A model generated the notes under the pieces. It did not search any database. It was not told where the DNA came from and saw only the letters and a program-made list of their open reading frames with translations. A DNA stretch of 64,000 nucleotides, taken from contig OMYB01000012.1 in the NCBI GenBank assembly GCA_900315155.1, positions 1 through 64,000 of the forward strand, in the 5' to 3' direction. The translations under genes were made by a program, and so were the position numbers. The DNA comes from an uncultured Selenomonadales bacterium. GTDB taxonomy: Bacteria; Bacillota; Negativicutes; Selenomonadales; Selenomonadaceae. Shown here piece by piece: positions 51,409 through 64,000 of this stretch; position 1 is the stretch's first letter, and every line of letters begins with the position of its first letter.

Positions 51409-52734
51409 ATGGCAAATTTCACAGAACTCGGCATTGCCCCGCAGGTCTGCGAGACGCTGCGCTATAAGGGCATCAAGGAAGCTACGCCGGTACAGGAACA
51501 GGCAATCCCCGTCGTGCGCGCCGGGCGCGATTGCATCGTGCAGGCACAGACGGGGACGGGTAAGACGCTGGCATTCCTGCTGCCGATTCTCGAGAAAATC
51601 AAGAAGAATGCCGCTGTGGCGCAGGCCCTCGTCGTGACGCCGACGCGCGAGCTCGCCATCCAGATCGCCCGCGTCGCGAAGATTGTGGGCGAGCCAGAGG
51701 GCGCGAGCTCTCTCGTCATCTTCGGCGGGCAGGACATCGAGCGGCAGAAACAGAAGCTCCGCCGCCATCCGCAGATTATCATCGGCACGCCGGGCCGCCT
51801 GCTGGACCATCTGCGCCGCGGTACGATCGATCTCTCGCAGGTTAACAAGGTCGTGCTCGATGAGGCGGATGAGATGCTGCGCCTCGGCTTCATCGAGGAC
51901 GTGGAGGTACTGCTCAAGGCAGCGGCTGCCGACCGCCAGCTCATGCTGTTTTCGGCGACGATGCCGGACCGCATCAAGGCACTCGCAGCGCAGTTCATGA
52001 AAAGCCCGGAGAATATCCAGGTCCGGAGCGAGCACGTGACGCTCGATGCCATCGAGCAGGTCATCGTCGATACGACAGAGGAAACGAAGCTCGACAAGCT
52101 CTGTGCGCTCATCAATCAGGACAACCCGTATCTCATGATGGTGTTCTGCCATACGAAGCAGCGCGCGCATCAGGTCACGATGGCACTGGCGGGACGCGGC
52201 TATGCGGTCGATGAGCTGCACGGCGATCTTTCCCAGACGCAGCGCGCCCTCGTGCTGCGCCGTTTCCGCGAAGCGCAGCTGCAGATCCTCTGCGCGACGG
52301 ATATCGCGGCGCGCGGCCTCGATATCGAGGGCGTCACGCATGTCGTGAACTACGATATCCCGCATGATGCGGAGAGCTACATCCATCGTATCGGCCGCAC
52401 GGGCCGGGCAGGGGATACGGGCAAGGCAGTCACGTTCGTCAACGCACGCCAGTATGACCTCCTTCGCCGCATCGAGATGGGCATCAAGAGCCGCATCCGC
52501 AAGGCGCATTCCGAACGGCATAAGCGCCATGAGGAGAAACAGCAGAAAATCCTGAAGGAAATCCGCGAGAAGCGTGATGAGCACAAGAAGCAGGCAAAAC
52601 CCCTCTCGAAATATGCGAACCGCAAGGGCGCGGGGCACAAAGGCCGCAATGGCCGAAGCCGCCGACAGGGGCCGGCGAAAGCAAAGAAATCCCGCACGAA
52701 CCTCGGCCACCGCAGCAAGCTCGGCCGTCACTAA
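51409..52734 (+). CDS. DEAD-box RNA helicase
   Basis: A 441-residue DEAD-box protein. Q motif (FTELGIAPQVCETLRYKGIKEATPVQEQAI), AQTGTGKT (motif I), PTRELAIQ, TPGRLLDHL, VLDEADEML (motif II, DEAD), FSATMP, and the second RecA domain with ATDIAARGLDIEGVTHVVNYDIP and HRIGRTGRAG. The C-terminal tail (about 365-441) is strongly basic and rich in Lys/Arg/His, probably binding RNA. It is closest in outline to CshA/DeaD-type helicases; the exact ortholog is not decidable here. Confidence 0.93.
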   Translation: MANFTELGIAPQVCETLRYKGIKEATPVQEQAIPVVRAGRDCIVQAQTGTGKTLAFLLPILEKIKKNAAVAQALVVTPTRELAIQIARVAKIVGEPEGASSLVIFGGQDIERQKQKLRRHPQIIIGTPGRLLDHLRRGTIDLSQVNKVVLDEADEMLRLGFIEDVEVLLKAAAADRQLMLFSATMPDRIKALAAQFMKSPENIQVRSEHVTLDAIEQVIVDTTEETKLDKLCALINQDNPYLMMVFCHTKQRAHQVTMALAGRGYAVDELHGDLSQTQRALVLRRFREAQLQILCATDIAARGLDIEGVTHVVNYDIPHDAESYIHRIGRTGRAGDTGKAVTFVNARQYDLLRRIEMGIKSRIRKAHSERHKRHEEKQQKILKEIREKRDEHKKQAKPLSKYANRKGAGHKGRNGRSRRQGPAKAKKSRTNLGHRSKLGRH

Positions 52735-52780
52735 GCCACGGATGCAAGCTGTTCTTACCAACCCATAGGACGAGAAACAG

Positions 52781-52833
52781 ACAAGTCACTTCCCGATAGT
52801 TGCAAAATTTTCGGGAAATGACTTGTTTTTTCT
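52781..52833 (+). terminator. Terminator after DEAD-box helicase
   Basis: ACAAGTCACTTCCCGA (52781-52796) pairs with TCGGGAAATGACTTGT (52811-52826), with one internal mismatch, then TTTTT. Confidence 0.88.
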
Positions 52834-52908
52834 CTTTTCAAGAAGGATTTTCGCCAAAACAAGAGAAGTAATACTGTGTCAAAAGGGAAATTAAGAGGAG
52901 GTATTCTC

Positions 52909-54195
52909 ATGATCGGTATCAGAAATGTCATTGCTATTGTCTGCGGCGGCGGCCCTGCTCCGGGCATCAACAGCGTTATCTCGGGCGTTACGAACGAGGC
53001 TTCGCGCTATGGCTGGGATGTCATCGGTATCTACGATGGTTTCTCCCGCCTCGCACGCGGCGAGAAGAACTACGTCCGCCTCGAGCCGAAGAACATCAGC
53101 CACATCCACATGACGGGCGGCTGCATCCTGAAGATGTCCCGGTATAACCCGACGAAGAAGGAGTCGGATATGCGCACCGTCGTGGAGACGCTGACGGAGC
53201 TCGGCGTCACGCATCTCGTGACGATCGGCGGCGATGACACGGCGTACAGCTCGGCGGCCGTAGCGGAATACGCCCGCAAGACGGGACGCACGATCAATGT
53301 TGTCCACGTGCCGAAGACCATCGACAATGACCTGCCGCTGCCGGAAGGGGTGCCGACCTTCGGTTTCGAGACGGCACGCGCTTTTGCAACGACGGAAATC
53401 GAGAACCTCATGGAGGATGCCCGCACGTCGAACAACCGCTGGTACTTCACGATTGCCATGGGCCGCACGGCCGGCCATCTGGCACTCGGCATGGGCCGCA
53501 GCGCCGGTGCTGCGCTCACGATCATCCCGGAGGAGCTGCCGGAGCAGGTTCCGCTGCAGCACATCGTCGATATCATCACGGGCTCCATCGTGAAGCGTTA
53601 CCTCACGGGCAAGAACTACGGTGTTGCTGTCATCGCCGAAGGCATTATCGAAAAGATCACGCCGGCGGACTTCGAGAAGCTCGGTACGGTCGTCAAAGAT
53701 GAGCACGGCCACATCCGCTACAGCGAGCTCGACTTCGGTGAAATCCTGAAGCAGGCCGTCCTCAAGGAAGTCAAGAAGCTCGACATCAAGCTGTCCATCA
53801 TCGATAAGGAGATCGGCTACGAGCTGCGCTGCACGGCGCCGATTGCTTACGATATCGACTATGCACGCTCCCTCGGCTATGAAGCTGTCCAGTTCCTCAT
53901 GAACGGCGGCTCGGGCGCCCTCATCACGATCCAGGACAGCCAGGCTGTACCGATGACGTTCGATGAGATCAAGGACCCGGCTACGGGCAAGACGAAGGTC
54001 CGCAAGGTCAACATCGATTCCGTCACTTATAAGATTGCACGCGCTTCGATGATGCGTCTCGAGAAAGAAGACCTCGATGATCCGGGCCTTGCCAATGCGT
54101 ATCATTTGTCCCCGGAGGATTTCAAGAAACGCTACGCGTACCTCTTTGATACGGAGAAGAAGGCAGCAAAGCCGGCGGAACCGGAAAAGAAATAA
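52909..54195 (+). CDS. 6-phosphofructokinase, PPi-dependent type predicted
   Basis: Phosphofructokinase family protein, 428 residues, starting at ATG 52909 after AGGAGG. In ATP-dependent enzymes the phosphoryl-donor loop is GGDG and the substrate loop P(G/A)TIDND. Here the residues are GGDD (107-110) and PKTIDND (135-141). This Asp and Lys pair is the established signature of pyrophosphate-dependent enzymes, where Asp blocks the ATP alpha-phosphate and Lys stabilises PPi. The enzyme would then be reversible, acting in glycolysis and gluconeogenesis. The assignment rests on these residues; the ordinary annotation would be pfkA. Confidence 0.9.
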   Translation: MIGIRNVIAIVCGGGPAPGINSVISGVTNEASRYGWDVIGIYDGFSRLARGEKNYVRLEPKNISHIHMTGGCILKMSRYNPTKKESDMRTVVETLTELGVTHLVTIGGDDTAYSSAAVAEYARKTGRTINVVHVPKTIDNDLPLPEGVPTFGFETARAFATTEIENLMEDARTSNNRWYFTIAMGRTAGHLALGMGRSAGAALTIIPEELPEQVPLQHIVDIITGSIVKRYLTGKNYGVAVIAEGIIEKITPADFEKLGTVVKDEHGHIRYSELDFGEILKQAVLKEVKKLDIKLSIIDKEIGYELRCTAPIAYDIDYARSLGYEAVQFLMNGGSGALITIQDSQAVPMTFDEIKDPATGKTKVRKVNIDSVTYKIARASMMRLEKEDLDDPGLANAYHLSPEDFKKRYAYLFDTEKKAAKPAEPEKK

Positions 54196-54216
54196 CGCGA
54201 TTTTTTCGCAAAAGCA

Positions 54217-54257
54217 GAGAAAGCTTTCCCCAATCTGGGGAGGGCTTTCTTTTTTTT
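54217..54257 (+). terminator. Terminator after phosphofructokinase
   Basis: GAGAAAGCTTTCCCC pairs imperfectly with GGGGAGGGCTTTCT around a short loop, followed by eight T. Confidence 0.85.
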
Positions 54258-54278
54258 GAACAATTTTATAAAAAGGTG

Positions 54279-54307
54279 TTGACATCTACGATGGGGTGTC
54301 CTATAAT
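54279..54307 (+). promoter_or_regulatory. Strong sigma-A promoter of tRNA cluster
   Basis: Consensus TTGACA (54279-54284) and TATAAT (54302-54307) with a 17-bp spacer. Confidence 0.92.
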
Positions 54308-54357
54308 AATTACTTGTCAGCCGATGGTTCATAGTTCAGAACCGCGCGCGAGAACAT

Positions 54358-54433
<76 letters not shown>

Positions 54434-54462
54434 ATTGCATATTCTTTCCTAAATATAGATAT

Positions 54463-54548
54463 GGGTAGGTGCCCGAGTGGTTAAAGGGAACAGACTGTAA
54501 ATCTGTCATCTTCGGATTACGATGGTTCGAATCCATCCCTGCCCACCA
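54463..54548 (+). tRNA. tRNA-Tyr (GTA)
   Basis: 86 nt, class II with a long variable arm (CATCTTCGGATTACGATG region) and encoded CCA. Acceptor GGGTAGG/CCTGCCC. Anticodon GTA in GACTGTAAATC. Confidence 0.96.
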
Positions 54549-54556
54549 CTTTCTAT

Positions 54557-54632
<76 letters not shown>

Positions 54633-54642
54633 AGAAAGGATT

Positions 54643-54718
54643 GCTGATATAGCTCAGTCGGTAGAGCGTATCCTTGGTAAGGATAAGGTCACCAGTTCAA
54701 TCCTGGTTATCAGCTCCA
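54643..54718 (+). tRNA. tRNA-Thr (GGT)
   Basis: 76 nt with encoded CCA. Acceptor GCTGATA/TATCAGC. Anticodon loop TTGGTAA gives GGT, reading ACC and ACU. Confidence 0.95.
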
Positions 54719-54725
54719 TATATAC

Positions 54726-54802
54726 GGCGGCATAGCTCAGTTGGCTAGAGCATGCGGTTCATACCCGCAGTGTCCGGAGTTCGAATCTCTGTGCCGCCAC
54801 CA
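54726..54802 (+). tRNA. tRNA-Met (CAT), elongator type
   Basis: 77 nt with encoded CCA. Acceptor GGCGGCA/TGCCGCC is fully paired, unlike the two initiator copies. Anticodon CAT. A tRNA-Ile2 with lysidine-modified CAT cannot be fully excluded by eye. Confidence 0.9.
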
Positions 54803-54815
54803 ATCTTGAAATCAA

Positions 54816-54838
54816 GCCCCTGGTACAGGGGTTTTCTT
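54816..54838 (+). terminator. Terminator of tRNA cluster
   Basis: CCCCTG (54817-54822) and CAGGGG (54826-54831) around GTA, then TTTTCTTT. Confidence 0.8.
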
Positions 54839-54886
54839 TATGTCACGGAGTATAAAAAAGTTTCTAACCCTGCCAAGGTTTTTCTG

Positions 54887-54915
54887 TTGACAGACCTTGA
54901 CAAGTGTGCTAAATT
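54887..54915 (+). promoter_or_regulatory. Promoter of rpmG-secE-nusG
   Basis: TTGACA (54887-54892) with TAAATT (54910-54915) at 17 bp. A second TTGACA at 54897-54902 has only weak -10 candidates. Confidence 0.65.
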
Positions 54916-54978
54916 GTATTAGTGACATTTTTGAGGAATCAGCGTCATAAGACACAGCATGAAGGGGTGTGAAAAGAG

Positions 54979-55128
54979 ATGCGCAACAATATCACGTTGG
55001 AGTGCACGGAGTGCCATAGCCGCAACTACCGTACCAACAAGAACAAGAAGAACAACCCGGATCGCCTGGAGTTCAACAAGTACTGCAAGTTCTGCAAGAA
55101 GCACACGGTACATAAGGAAACGAAGTAA
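54979..55128 (+). CDS. rpmG: 50S ribosomal protein L33
   Basis: A 49-residue ribosomal protein with two zinc CxxC pairs: CTEC near residue 9 and CKFC near residue 36. [22 protein letters not shown] is the usual L33 core. The start ATG 54979 follows AGGGGTG. rpmG-secE-nusG is the standard order. The C+ (four-cysteine) form is present here. Confidence 0.96.
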   Translation: MRNNITLECTECHSRNYRTNKNKKNNPDRLEFNKYCKFCKKHTVHKETK

Positions 55129-55161
55129 GCTCCAATCAGGCAGTGAGGATGTGAACGTATT

Positions 55162-55335
55162 GTGAAGAAGTTTCTGACCGAAGTGGTCGCTGAGATGAAA
55201 AAGGTATCCTGGTGCAACCAGAAAGAGCTCGTTACCTATACGATCGTCGTCGGTATTGCCGTTGCTATCGTATGCGCGCTGATCTGGTTCTGCGATACCA
55301 TCTTCGCAAGACTGTTCCACATCATTTTAAAGTAA
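55162..55335 (+). CDS. secE: Preprotein translocase subunit SecE
   Basis: A 57-residue single-helix SecE that clamps SecY. FLTEVVAEMKKVSWCNQKELVTYTIVV contains the conserved amphipathic helix and the KKVxWP-like turn (here with Cys for Pro), followed by one membrane helix (about 26-46). The start is GTG 55162; GAGGATG lies about ten bases upstream. Confidence 0.94.
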   Translation: MKKFLTEVVAEMKKVSWCNQKELVTYTIVVGIAVAIVCALIWFCDTIFARLFHIILK

Positions 55336-55353
55336 GCAGGGTGAGAGGCAAGC

Positions 55354-55905
55354 ATGGCAGAGAAAGAAGAAATGGATCTGCGTCAGGATAATCCTGGCCG
55401 GGCCTGGTATGTCATCCATACCTATTCGGGCTATGAGAACAAAGTCAAGGCCAATCTCGAGCGCCTCATTCACACGGCAGGCATGGAGGGTATGATTTTC
55501 AATATCGTCGTGCCGGTCGAGGAAGAAGTCGAGATCACGGACGGCAAGAAGAAAGTCGTCCCGCATAAGATCTTCCCGGGTTATGTTCTCGTCGATATGA
55601 TCGTCGATGAGCATTCCTGGTACGTCGTGCGCAACACGACGGGCGTCACGGGCTTCGTCGGTTCGGAGAAACATCCGATTCCGCTGACAGAGGCTGAGGC
55701 AAGCCGCATCCTGAATGCTACGGGCGAGAAAACGTATCAGCCGGACCTCAAGTTCGAGGTCGGCGACGTGGTTCGCATCAAATCGGGTGTCTTCGAGAAC
55801 TACACGGGTGTAGTCAAAGAGCTTGATGCGGAAAAGAAGCGTGTCAAGGTTGATGTTGAGGATACGCCGATTGACTTGGATTTCGACGAAATCGAAACGA
55901 TTTAA
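55354..55905 (+). CDS. nusG: Transcription termination/antitermination factor NusG
   Basis: A 183-residue NusG with NGN domain (WYVIHTYSGYENKVKANLERLI, then FPGYVLVDMIVDEHSWYVVRNTTGVTGFVG) and C-terminal KOW domain (FEVGDVVRIKSGVFENYTGVVKELDAEKKRVKVDVE). It binds RNA polymerase and modulates pausing and Rho. It directly precedes rplK as in most bacteria. Confidence 0.97.
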   Translation: MAEKEEMDLRQDNPGRAWYVIHTYSGYENKVKANLERLIHTAGMEGMIFNIVVPVEEEVEITDGKKKVVPHKIFPGYVLVDMIVDEHSWYVVRNTTGVTGFVGSEKHPIPLTEAEASRILNATGEKTYQPDLKFEVGDVVRIKSGVFENYTGVVKELDAEKKRVKVDVEDTPIDLDFDEIETI

Positions 55906-55944
55906 TCGATACAGGTTATCCCTTTTTAGGAGGTGAAAATTACA

Positions 55945-56370
55945 ATGGCAAAGAAAGTTTCTAAGGTTGTAAAGCTCCAGGTTATGGCTGGTAAAGCAAA
56001 TCCGGCTCCTCCGGTAGGTCCTGCACTGGGCCAGGCTGGTGTCAATATCATGGGCTTCTGCAAGGAATTCAACGAGAGAACCAAGGCTCAGGCTGGTCTC
56101 ATGATCCCTGTCGTCATCACGGTTTTCGAGGATCGTTCCTTCACGTTCATCACGAAGACTCCTCCGGCTGCTGTCCTTCTGAAGAAGGCCGCTGGTCTGG
56201 ACAAGGCTTCTGGTGAGCCGAACAAGGTCAAGGTTGCTAAACTGCCGCGTGCCAAGGCACAGGAAATCGCAGAGAGCAAGATGAAAGACCTGAACGCTGC
56301 TGATGTCGAGGCTGCCACCCGCATGATCGAGGGCACGGCCCGCAGCATGGGTATCGAGATCGTCGACTAA
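55945..56370 (+). CDS. rplK: 50S ribosomal protein L11
   Basis: A 141-residue stalk-base protein. [36 protein letters not shown] at the N-terminus, [20 protein letters not shown] in the middle, and [10 protein letters not shown] at the end are canonical. AGGAGGTG places the start at ATG 55945. Confidence 0.98.
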   Translation: MAKKVSKVVKLQVMAGKANPAPPVGPALGQAGVNIMGFCKEFNERTKAQAGLMIPVVITVFEDRSFTFITKTPPAAVLLKKAAGLDKASGEPNKVKVAKLPRAKAQEIAESKMKDLNAADVEAATRMIEGTARSMGIEIVD

Positions 56371-56435
56371 TCCATCGATGGTTTCATCCCGTGGGAGGCA
56401 TCTACCGTTATGACCACGAGAGGAGAAACACTACA

Positions 56436-57119
56436 ATGGCAAAAACTGGTAAGAAATATCAGGAAGCTTGCAAGCTTGTAGAAGCTGGTAAGCAGTATAC
56501 GCCTGCTGAAGCAATGGAACTCGTCAAGAAGACGGCTACGAAGAAGTTCGATGAGACCATCGAGCTGCATGTCCGTCTCGGCGTTGATCCGAAATACGCT
56601 GACCAGCAGGTCCGCGGCGCACTGGTCCTGCCAAACGGCACGGGTAAATCCAAGCGCGTCCTCGTCTTTGCAAAAGGCGAAAAAGTAAAGGAAGCCGAGG
56701 CTGCAGGCGCAGACTTCGTCGGCTCCGATGAAATCGTCCAGAAGATCCAGGGTGGCTGGCTCGACTTCGATGTCGCTGTCGCTACGCCGGACATGATGGG
56801 CACTGTCGGTCGTCTTGGTAAGATCCTCGGCCCGCGCGGCCTCATGCCGAACCCGAAACTGGGTACGGTTACGATGGATCTCACGAAGGCCATCTCCGAG
56901 ATTAAAGCAGGTAAAGTCGAGTACCGTACCGATAAGGCCGGTAACGTGCATTGCCCGATTGGCAAGGCATCCTTCGACGCTGAGAAGCTTCAGCAGAACT
57001 TCCAGACCCTGATGGATACACTGATTCGTGTAAAACCGGCTGCTGCTAAGGGTCAGTACATCAAGTCCGTTACCGTCGCTTCCACGATGGGCCCGGGCAT
57101 TGCGATCCAGCACATCTGA
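56436..57119 (+). CDS. rplA: 50S ribosomal protein L1
   Basis: A 227-residue L1-stalk protein with [47 protein letters not shown] and [13 protein letters not shown]. The start ATG 56436 follows AGGAGAA. L1 commonly represses this operon by binding its leader; no clear L1 site was noted. Confidence 0.98.
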   Translation: MAKTGKKYQEACKLVEAGKQYTPAEAMELVKKTATKKFDETIELHVRLGVDPKYADQQVRGALVLPNGTGKSKRVLVFAKGEKVKEAEAAGADFVGSDEIVQKIQGGWLDFDVAVATPDMMGTVGRLGKILGPRGLMPNPKLGTVTMDLTKAISEIKAGKVEYRTDKAGNVHCPIGKASFDAEKLQQNFQTLMDTLIRVKPAAAKGQYIKSVTVASTMGPGIAIQHI

Positions 57120-57130
57120 TTTTCATGATC

Positions 57131-57280
57131 AGGCGAGACTCCGGTCTCCACAATTGTATATCGAAGGCTGTAGACAGCAGGTTTGATTTCATCATCTAAC
57201 GACGCATGTGTCGCCTGCCGAGGCCGGAGTCATTGAACTTGAAAATGATGACCTCCGGCGGACAGCCGGAGGTTTTATTA
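57131..57280 (+). ncRNA. L10 ribosomal-protein leader
   Basis: Structured leader before rplJ. GACTCCGG (57137-57144) pairs with CCGGAGTC (57224-57231), and AGGCGA (57131-57136) can pair with TCGCCT (57211-57216). A terminator hairpin ACCTCCGGC/GCCGGAGGT (57251-57273) followed by TTTT lies before rplJ. It fits L10(L12)4-mediated autoregulation known for rplJL. Confidence 0.8.
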
Positions 57281-57323
57281 CGTTGCTTTAAAATATCATA
57301 CGAATGGAGGTGCAACCACAAGA

Positions 57324-57869
57324 ATGAGTGATTTAACTGCAAAGAAAGCTGTTGTCGCCGAGCTGAAAGATCAGATCACGAGCGCAAAAGCCGCTGTCCT
57401 GACGAGCTATAAAGGCCTGACGGTTGAGCAGGATACGGAGCTCCGCCACGAACTGCGCGAGGCAGGCGTTTCCTACCACGTCGTCAAGAACACGATGCTC
57501 CGCATCGCTGCTCAGGATGCTGGCATCGAAGGCCTCGATGAGCATCTGTCCGGCACGACGGCCCTTGCATTCTCCACGGAGGATGCGGTAGCTCCGGCTA
57601 AAGTCATCAACGACTTCATCAAGAAGAACAAGCTTGAGGACACGGAAGTGCTCCAGATCAAAGCTGGTATGCTCGATGGCAAAGTCATCGCTCTCGAGAA
57701 GGTCAAGGAACTCGCTTCCCTGCCGTCCCGCGAGGAACTGCTTGCCAAGCTGCTTGGCAGCATGAATGCCCCGATCAGCAACACGGTCAACGTGCTGCAG
57801 GGTGTCATCCGCAACTGCGTATATGCCCTCAACGCTGTACGCGAGAAGAAAGAGCAGGAGACGGCCTGA
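57324..57869 (+). CDS. rplJ: 50S ribosomal protein L10
   Basis: A 181-residue stalk-base protein. KKAVVAELKDQITSAKAAVLTSYKGLTVEQDTELRHELREAGVSYHVVKNTMLRIA and the C-terminal helix that binds L7/L12 dimers are present. It is co-transcribed with rplL. Confidence 0.97.
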   Translation: MSDLTAKKAVVAELKDQITSAKAAVLTSYKGLTVEQDTELRHELREAGVSYHVVKNTMLRIAAQDAGIEGLDEHLSGTTALAFSTEDAVAPAKVINDFIKKNKLEDTEVLQIKAGMLDGKVIALEKVKELASLPSREELLAKLLGSMNAPISNTVNVLQGVIRNCVYALNAVREKKEQETA

Positions 57870-57937
57870 TCTGTGCCTGACTGCTTAGCTTACTATTTCA
57901 GAGAAGAAATAAATTCAAATTATTGGAGGAAATAAAA

Positions 57938-58306
57938 ATGACGAAAGAAGAAATCCTTGAAGCCATTGAGAACATGAGCGTTCTCGAGCTGTCCGAGCTC
58001 GTTAAAGATATGGAGGAGAAGTTCGGCGTTAGCGCTGCTGCTCCGGTTGCTGTTGCTGCTGCAGGTGCTGCTGGCGGCGCTGCTGCTGAGGAGAAGACGG
58101 AGTTCACGGTTGTCCTGAAGGACGCTGGTGCTCAGAAGATCAAAGTCATCAAGGCTGTCCGTGAAGCTACGGGTCTCGGCCTGAAAGAGGCTAAGGCTCT
58201 CGTTGATGGCGCTCCGGCTAACGTCAAGGAGAACATCTCCAAGGACGATGCTGAGGCTCTGAAGGCTAAGCTCGAAGAGGCTGGCGCTGGCGTTGAGCTG
58301 AAGTAA
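57938..58306 (+). CDS. rplL: 50S ribosomal protein L7/L12
   Basis: A 122-residue stalk protein. N-terminal dimerisation domain ([28 protein letters not shown]), Ala-rich hinge, and C-terminal factor-binding domain ([41 protein letters not shown]). GGAGGAA precedes ATG 57938. Confidence 0.98.
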   Translation: MTKEEILEAIENMSVLELSELVKDMEEKFGVSAAAPVAVAAAGAAGGAAAEEKTEFTVVLKDAGAQKIKVIKAVREATGLGLKEAKALVDGAPANVKENISKDDAEALKAKLEEAGAGVELK

Positions 58307-58330
58307 TTTCTTTCTCTAAAGAAATTTTCG

Positions 58331-58358
58331 GACCACCCCATAGGGGTGGTCTTTTTTA
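58331..58358 (+). terminator. Terminator after rplL
   Basis: GACCACCCC and GGGGTGGTC around ATA, then TTTTTT. Confidence 0.9.
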
Positions 58359-58371
58359 TTTTGTAAGTTGC

Positions 58372-58400
58372 TTGACATAAAATTTATTTTGTGCTAGAGT
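58372..58400 (+). promoter_or_regulatory. Promoter of rpoB-rpoC
   Basis: TTGACA (58372-58377) and TAGAGT (58395-58400) with a 17-bp spacer. The 140-nt leader contains complementary segments CGCAAAT (58437-58443) and ATTTGCG (58470-58476) followed by a T-rich stretch. Confidence 0.65.
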
Positions 58401-58540
58401 TATAAACTACAGGAAATTGAATAGGGGATAAGTGCGCGCAAATGGAAACATGGGTATTTGCCCGCGTCTATTTGCGTGCTTTTATGTTCTATCTTTCAAG
58501 AAATGATCATTTACAATCAGGCTAAGGGGTGAAGGATTTC

Positions 58541-62263
<3,723 letters not shown>

Positions 62264-62281
62264 GAAGGGAGTGTCATCTCT

Positions 62282-64000
62282 TTGCTGGATGTAAATAAAT
62301 TCGATTCGATGCGAATCGGGCTGGCCTCTCCGGAGAAAATCCGCGAATGGTCCTACGGCGAAGTCAAGAAACCAGAGACGATCAACTACCGCACTCTCAA
62401 GCCGGAGCGCGATGGCCTGTTCTGCGAGCGCATCTTTGGACCAACCCGCGACTGGGAATGCCACTGCGGCAAGTACAAGCGCATCCGCTATAAGGGCATC
62501 ATCTGCGATCGCTGCGGCGTCGAAGTTACCCGCGCCAAGGTCCGCCGTGAGCGCATGGGCCACATCGAGCTGGCAGCCCCGGTCTCCCATATCTGGTATT
62601 TCAAAGGCATTCCGAGCCGCATGGGCCTGATTCTCGATATCTCGCCGCGTGCCCTCGAGAAAGTCCTCTATTTCGCTTACTACATCGTGCTCGATCCGGG
62701 CGAGAACACGGAGCTCACGAAGAAGAGCCTGCTCTCCGAGAAAGAGTATCACGATGCCCTCGATAAATACGGCAACACGTTCCGCGTCGGCATGGGTGCC
62801 GAGGCAATCAAGGAACTCCTCGATGAGCTGGATCTCGAGAAGATGAGCGAGGAACTGCGCAAGGAAGTCCGCACGGCTTCCGGTCAGAAGAAGATCCGCG
62901 CGATCCGCCGTCTCGAGGTGGTCGAGGCTTTCCGCAAATCCGGCAATAAGCCGTCCTGGATGATCATGGATGTGATCCCGGTCATCCCGCCGGAGCTGCG
63001 CCCGATGGTGCAGCTCGATGGCGGCCGTTTTGCGACGTCCGACCTCAACGATCTCTATCGCCGCGTCATCAACCGTAACAACCGCCTGAAGCGCCTGCTC
63101 GACCTCGGTGCACCGGACATCATCGTCCGCAACGAGAAACGCATGCTGCAGGAGGCAGTCGATGCCCTCATCGATAACGGTCGCCGCGGCCGTCCAGTCA
63201 CGGGCCCGGGCAACCGCCCGCTGAAGTCCCTGTCGGATATGCTGAAAGGCAAGCAGGGCCGTTTCCGTCAGAATCTGCTCGGCAAACGCGTCGACTACTC
63301 CGGCCGTTCCGTTATCGTTGTCGGCCCGGAGATGAAACTGCATCAGTGCGGTCTCCCGAAAGAGATGGCGCTGGAACTGTTCAAGCCGTTCGTCATGAAG
63401 AAACTCGTTTCTTCGGGTACGGCGCATAACATCAAATCCGCAAAGCGCATGGTTGAGCGTGCCAAACCGGAAGTATGGGATGTTCTCGAGGATGTCATCA
63501 AAGAGCATCCGGTTTTGCTGAACCGTGCCCCGACGCTGCATCGACTCGGTATTCAGGCTTTTGAGCCGGTCCTGACTGAGGGCCGCGCCCTGAAGCTGCA
63601 CCCGCTGGCCTGCACGGCATACAACGCCGACTTCGATGGCGACCAGATGGCTATTCATCTGCCGCTGTCCGCCGAGGCGCAGGCTGAGGCCCGCGTGCTC
63701 ATGCTCGCAGCAAACCACATCCTGGCGCCGAAAGACGGCAAACCGATCATCGTTCCGACGCAGGATATGGTTCTCGGTTCCTACTACCTGACGAAACTGC
63801 ATCCGGGCCAGAAGGGTGAGGGCATGATCTTCACGGGTATTGCCGAAGCCCTGCTCGCTTATCAGCAGCATGACCTCACGATCGAGGCTCCGATTCAGGT
63901 CCGCATCGATGGCTACGGCCTCGTCAAGACGTCCCTCGGCCGCATGATCTTCAACGAGATCCTGCCTCCGGAGCTCCGTTACTTCTACAAGGAAGACGGC
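62282..64000 (+). CDS. rpoC: DNA-directed RNA polymerase subunit beta' (3' end outside window)
   Basis: The first 573 codons of beta', cut by the window end. The N-terminal zinc site is [20 protein letters not shown]. The catalytic Mg-binding loop NADFDGDQM is complete, as are the clamp and lid regions ([52 protein letters not shown]). The start is TTG 62282 ([20 protein letters not shown]), about eleven bases after AAGGGAG. It follows rpoB by 18 nt. Confidence 0.96.
   Translation, partial: MLDVNKFDSMRIGLASPEKIREWSYGEVKKPETINYRTLKPERDGLFCERIFGPTRDWECHCGKYKRIRYKGIICDRCGVEVTRAKVRRERMGHIELAAPVSHIWYFKGIPSRMGLILDISPRALEKVLYFAYYIVLDPGENTELTKKSLLSEKEYHDALDKYGNTFRVGMGAEAIKELLDELDLEKMSEELRKEVRTASGQKKIRAIRRLEVVEAFRKSGNKPSWMIMDVIPVIPPELRPMVQLDGGRFATSDLNDLYRRVINRNNRLKRLLDLGAPDIIVRNEKRMLQEAVDALIDNGRRGRPVTGPGNRPLKSLSDMLKGKQGRFRQNLLGKRVDYSGRSVIVVGPEMKLHQCGLPKEMALELFKPFVMKKLVSSGTAHNIKSAKRMVERAKPEVWDVLEDVIKEHPVLLNRAPTLHRLGIQAFEPVLTEGRALKLHPLACTAYNADFDGDQMAIHLPLSAEAQAEARVLMLAANHILAPKDGKPIIVPTQDMVLGSYYLTKLHPGQKGEGMIFTGIAEALLAYQQHDLTIEAPIQVRIDGYGLVKTSLGRMIFNEILPPELRYFYKEDG

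Overview
The window reads as chromosome of a high-GC, diderm, anaerobic Firmicute, most likely a Negativicute of the Selenomonas/Mitsuokella group. I infer this from gene content (flagellin, TatA, anaerobic cobalamin genes, a Trp T-box, a PASTA kinase cluster, a PPi-type phosphofructokinase) and from strong third-position GC. No database comparison was possible. Nearly everything is core genome on the + strand. The strong GC3 bias creates many long antisense open frames, which I treated as shadows.

Layout. 1-1226 is an accessory edge: a PBECR4-like nuclease-fold gene (minus strand), a hairpin, and what look like fused remnants of a type I restriction system. 1227-8128 holds an SDR oxidoreductase, then a translation/RNA-modification run (pepT, def, fmt, DUF116, rsmB, rlmN). 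8193-14585 is a Ser/Thr phosphorylation and cell-wall cluster (two FHA proteins, PP2C phosphatase, FtsW/RodA, PBP, PASTA kinase), arranged as in actinobacteria, and it continues into rsgA, rpe, queC and folE2. 17716-32230 carries a membrane protein and 15 nearly contiguous genes for the oxygen-independent cobalamin pathway (cbiD to cobC). cbiL, a cobaltochelatase, the corrinoid adenosyltransferase and cobT are not here, and no cobalamin riboswitch was seen.

32240-33600 holds rplM-rpsI and a small convergent gene. 33866-34597 encodes an exported protein built from two copies of a roughly 60-residue repeat. A Trp T-box (specifier TGG, acceptor-binding TGGC) precedes trpF-trpC-trpB-trpA, then an unknown 87-residue protein and trpE-trpG; trpD is absent. 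41144-44022 has a divergent orphan flagellin (minus) and an AAA ATPase/PD-(D/E)XK-like protein under a perfect palindrome. 44031-46563 is a minus operon tatA-MFS-rsmH paralog. ClpB follows with an inverted-repeat operator over its promoter. Then come a polysaccharide deacetylase (minus), a SEC-C methionine aminopeptidase, a DEAD-box helicase and the PPi-type phosphofructokinase.

54279-64000 is the classical expression block: a five-tRNA cluster (fMet, Tyr, fMet, Thr, Met), rpmG-secE-nusG-rplK-rplA, an L10 leader, rplJ-rplL, rpoB and the start of rpoC, which runs off the window.

The least explained items are the palindrome-controlled ATPase-nuclease, the exported tandem-repeat protein, the non-canonical clpB operator, the trpF/trpC junction and the PBECR4/restriction-remnant edge. 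I did not find a convincing wholly new multi-gene system.
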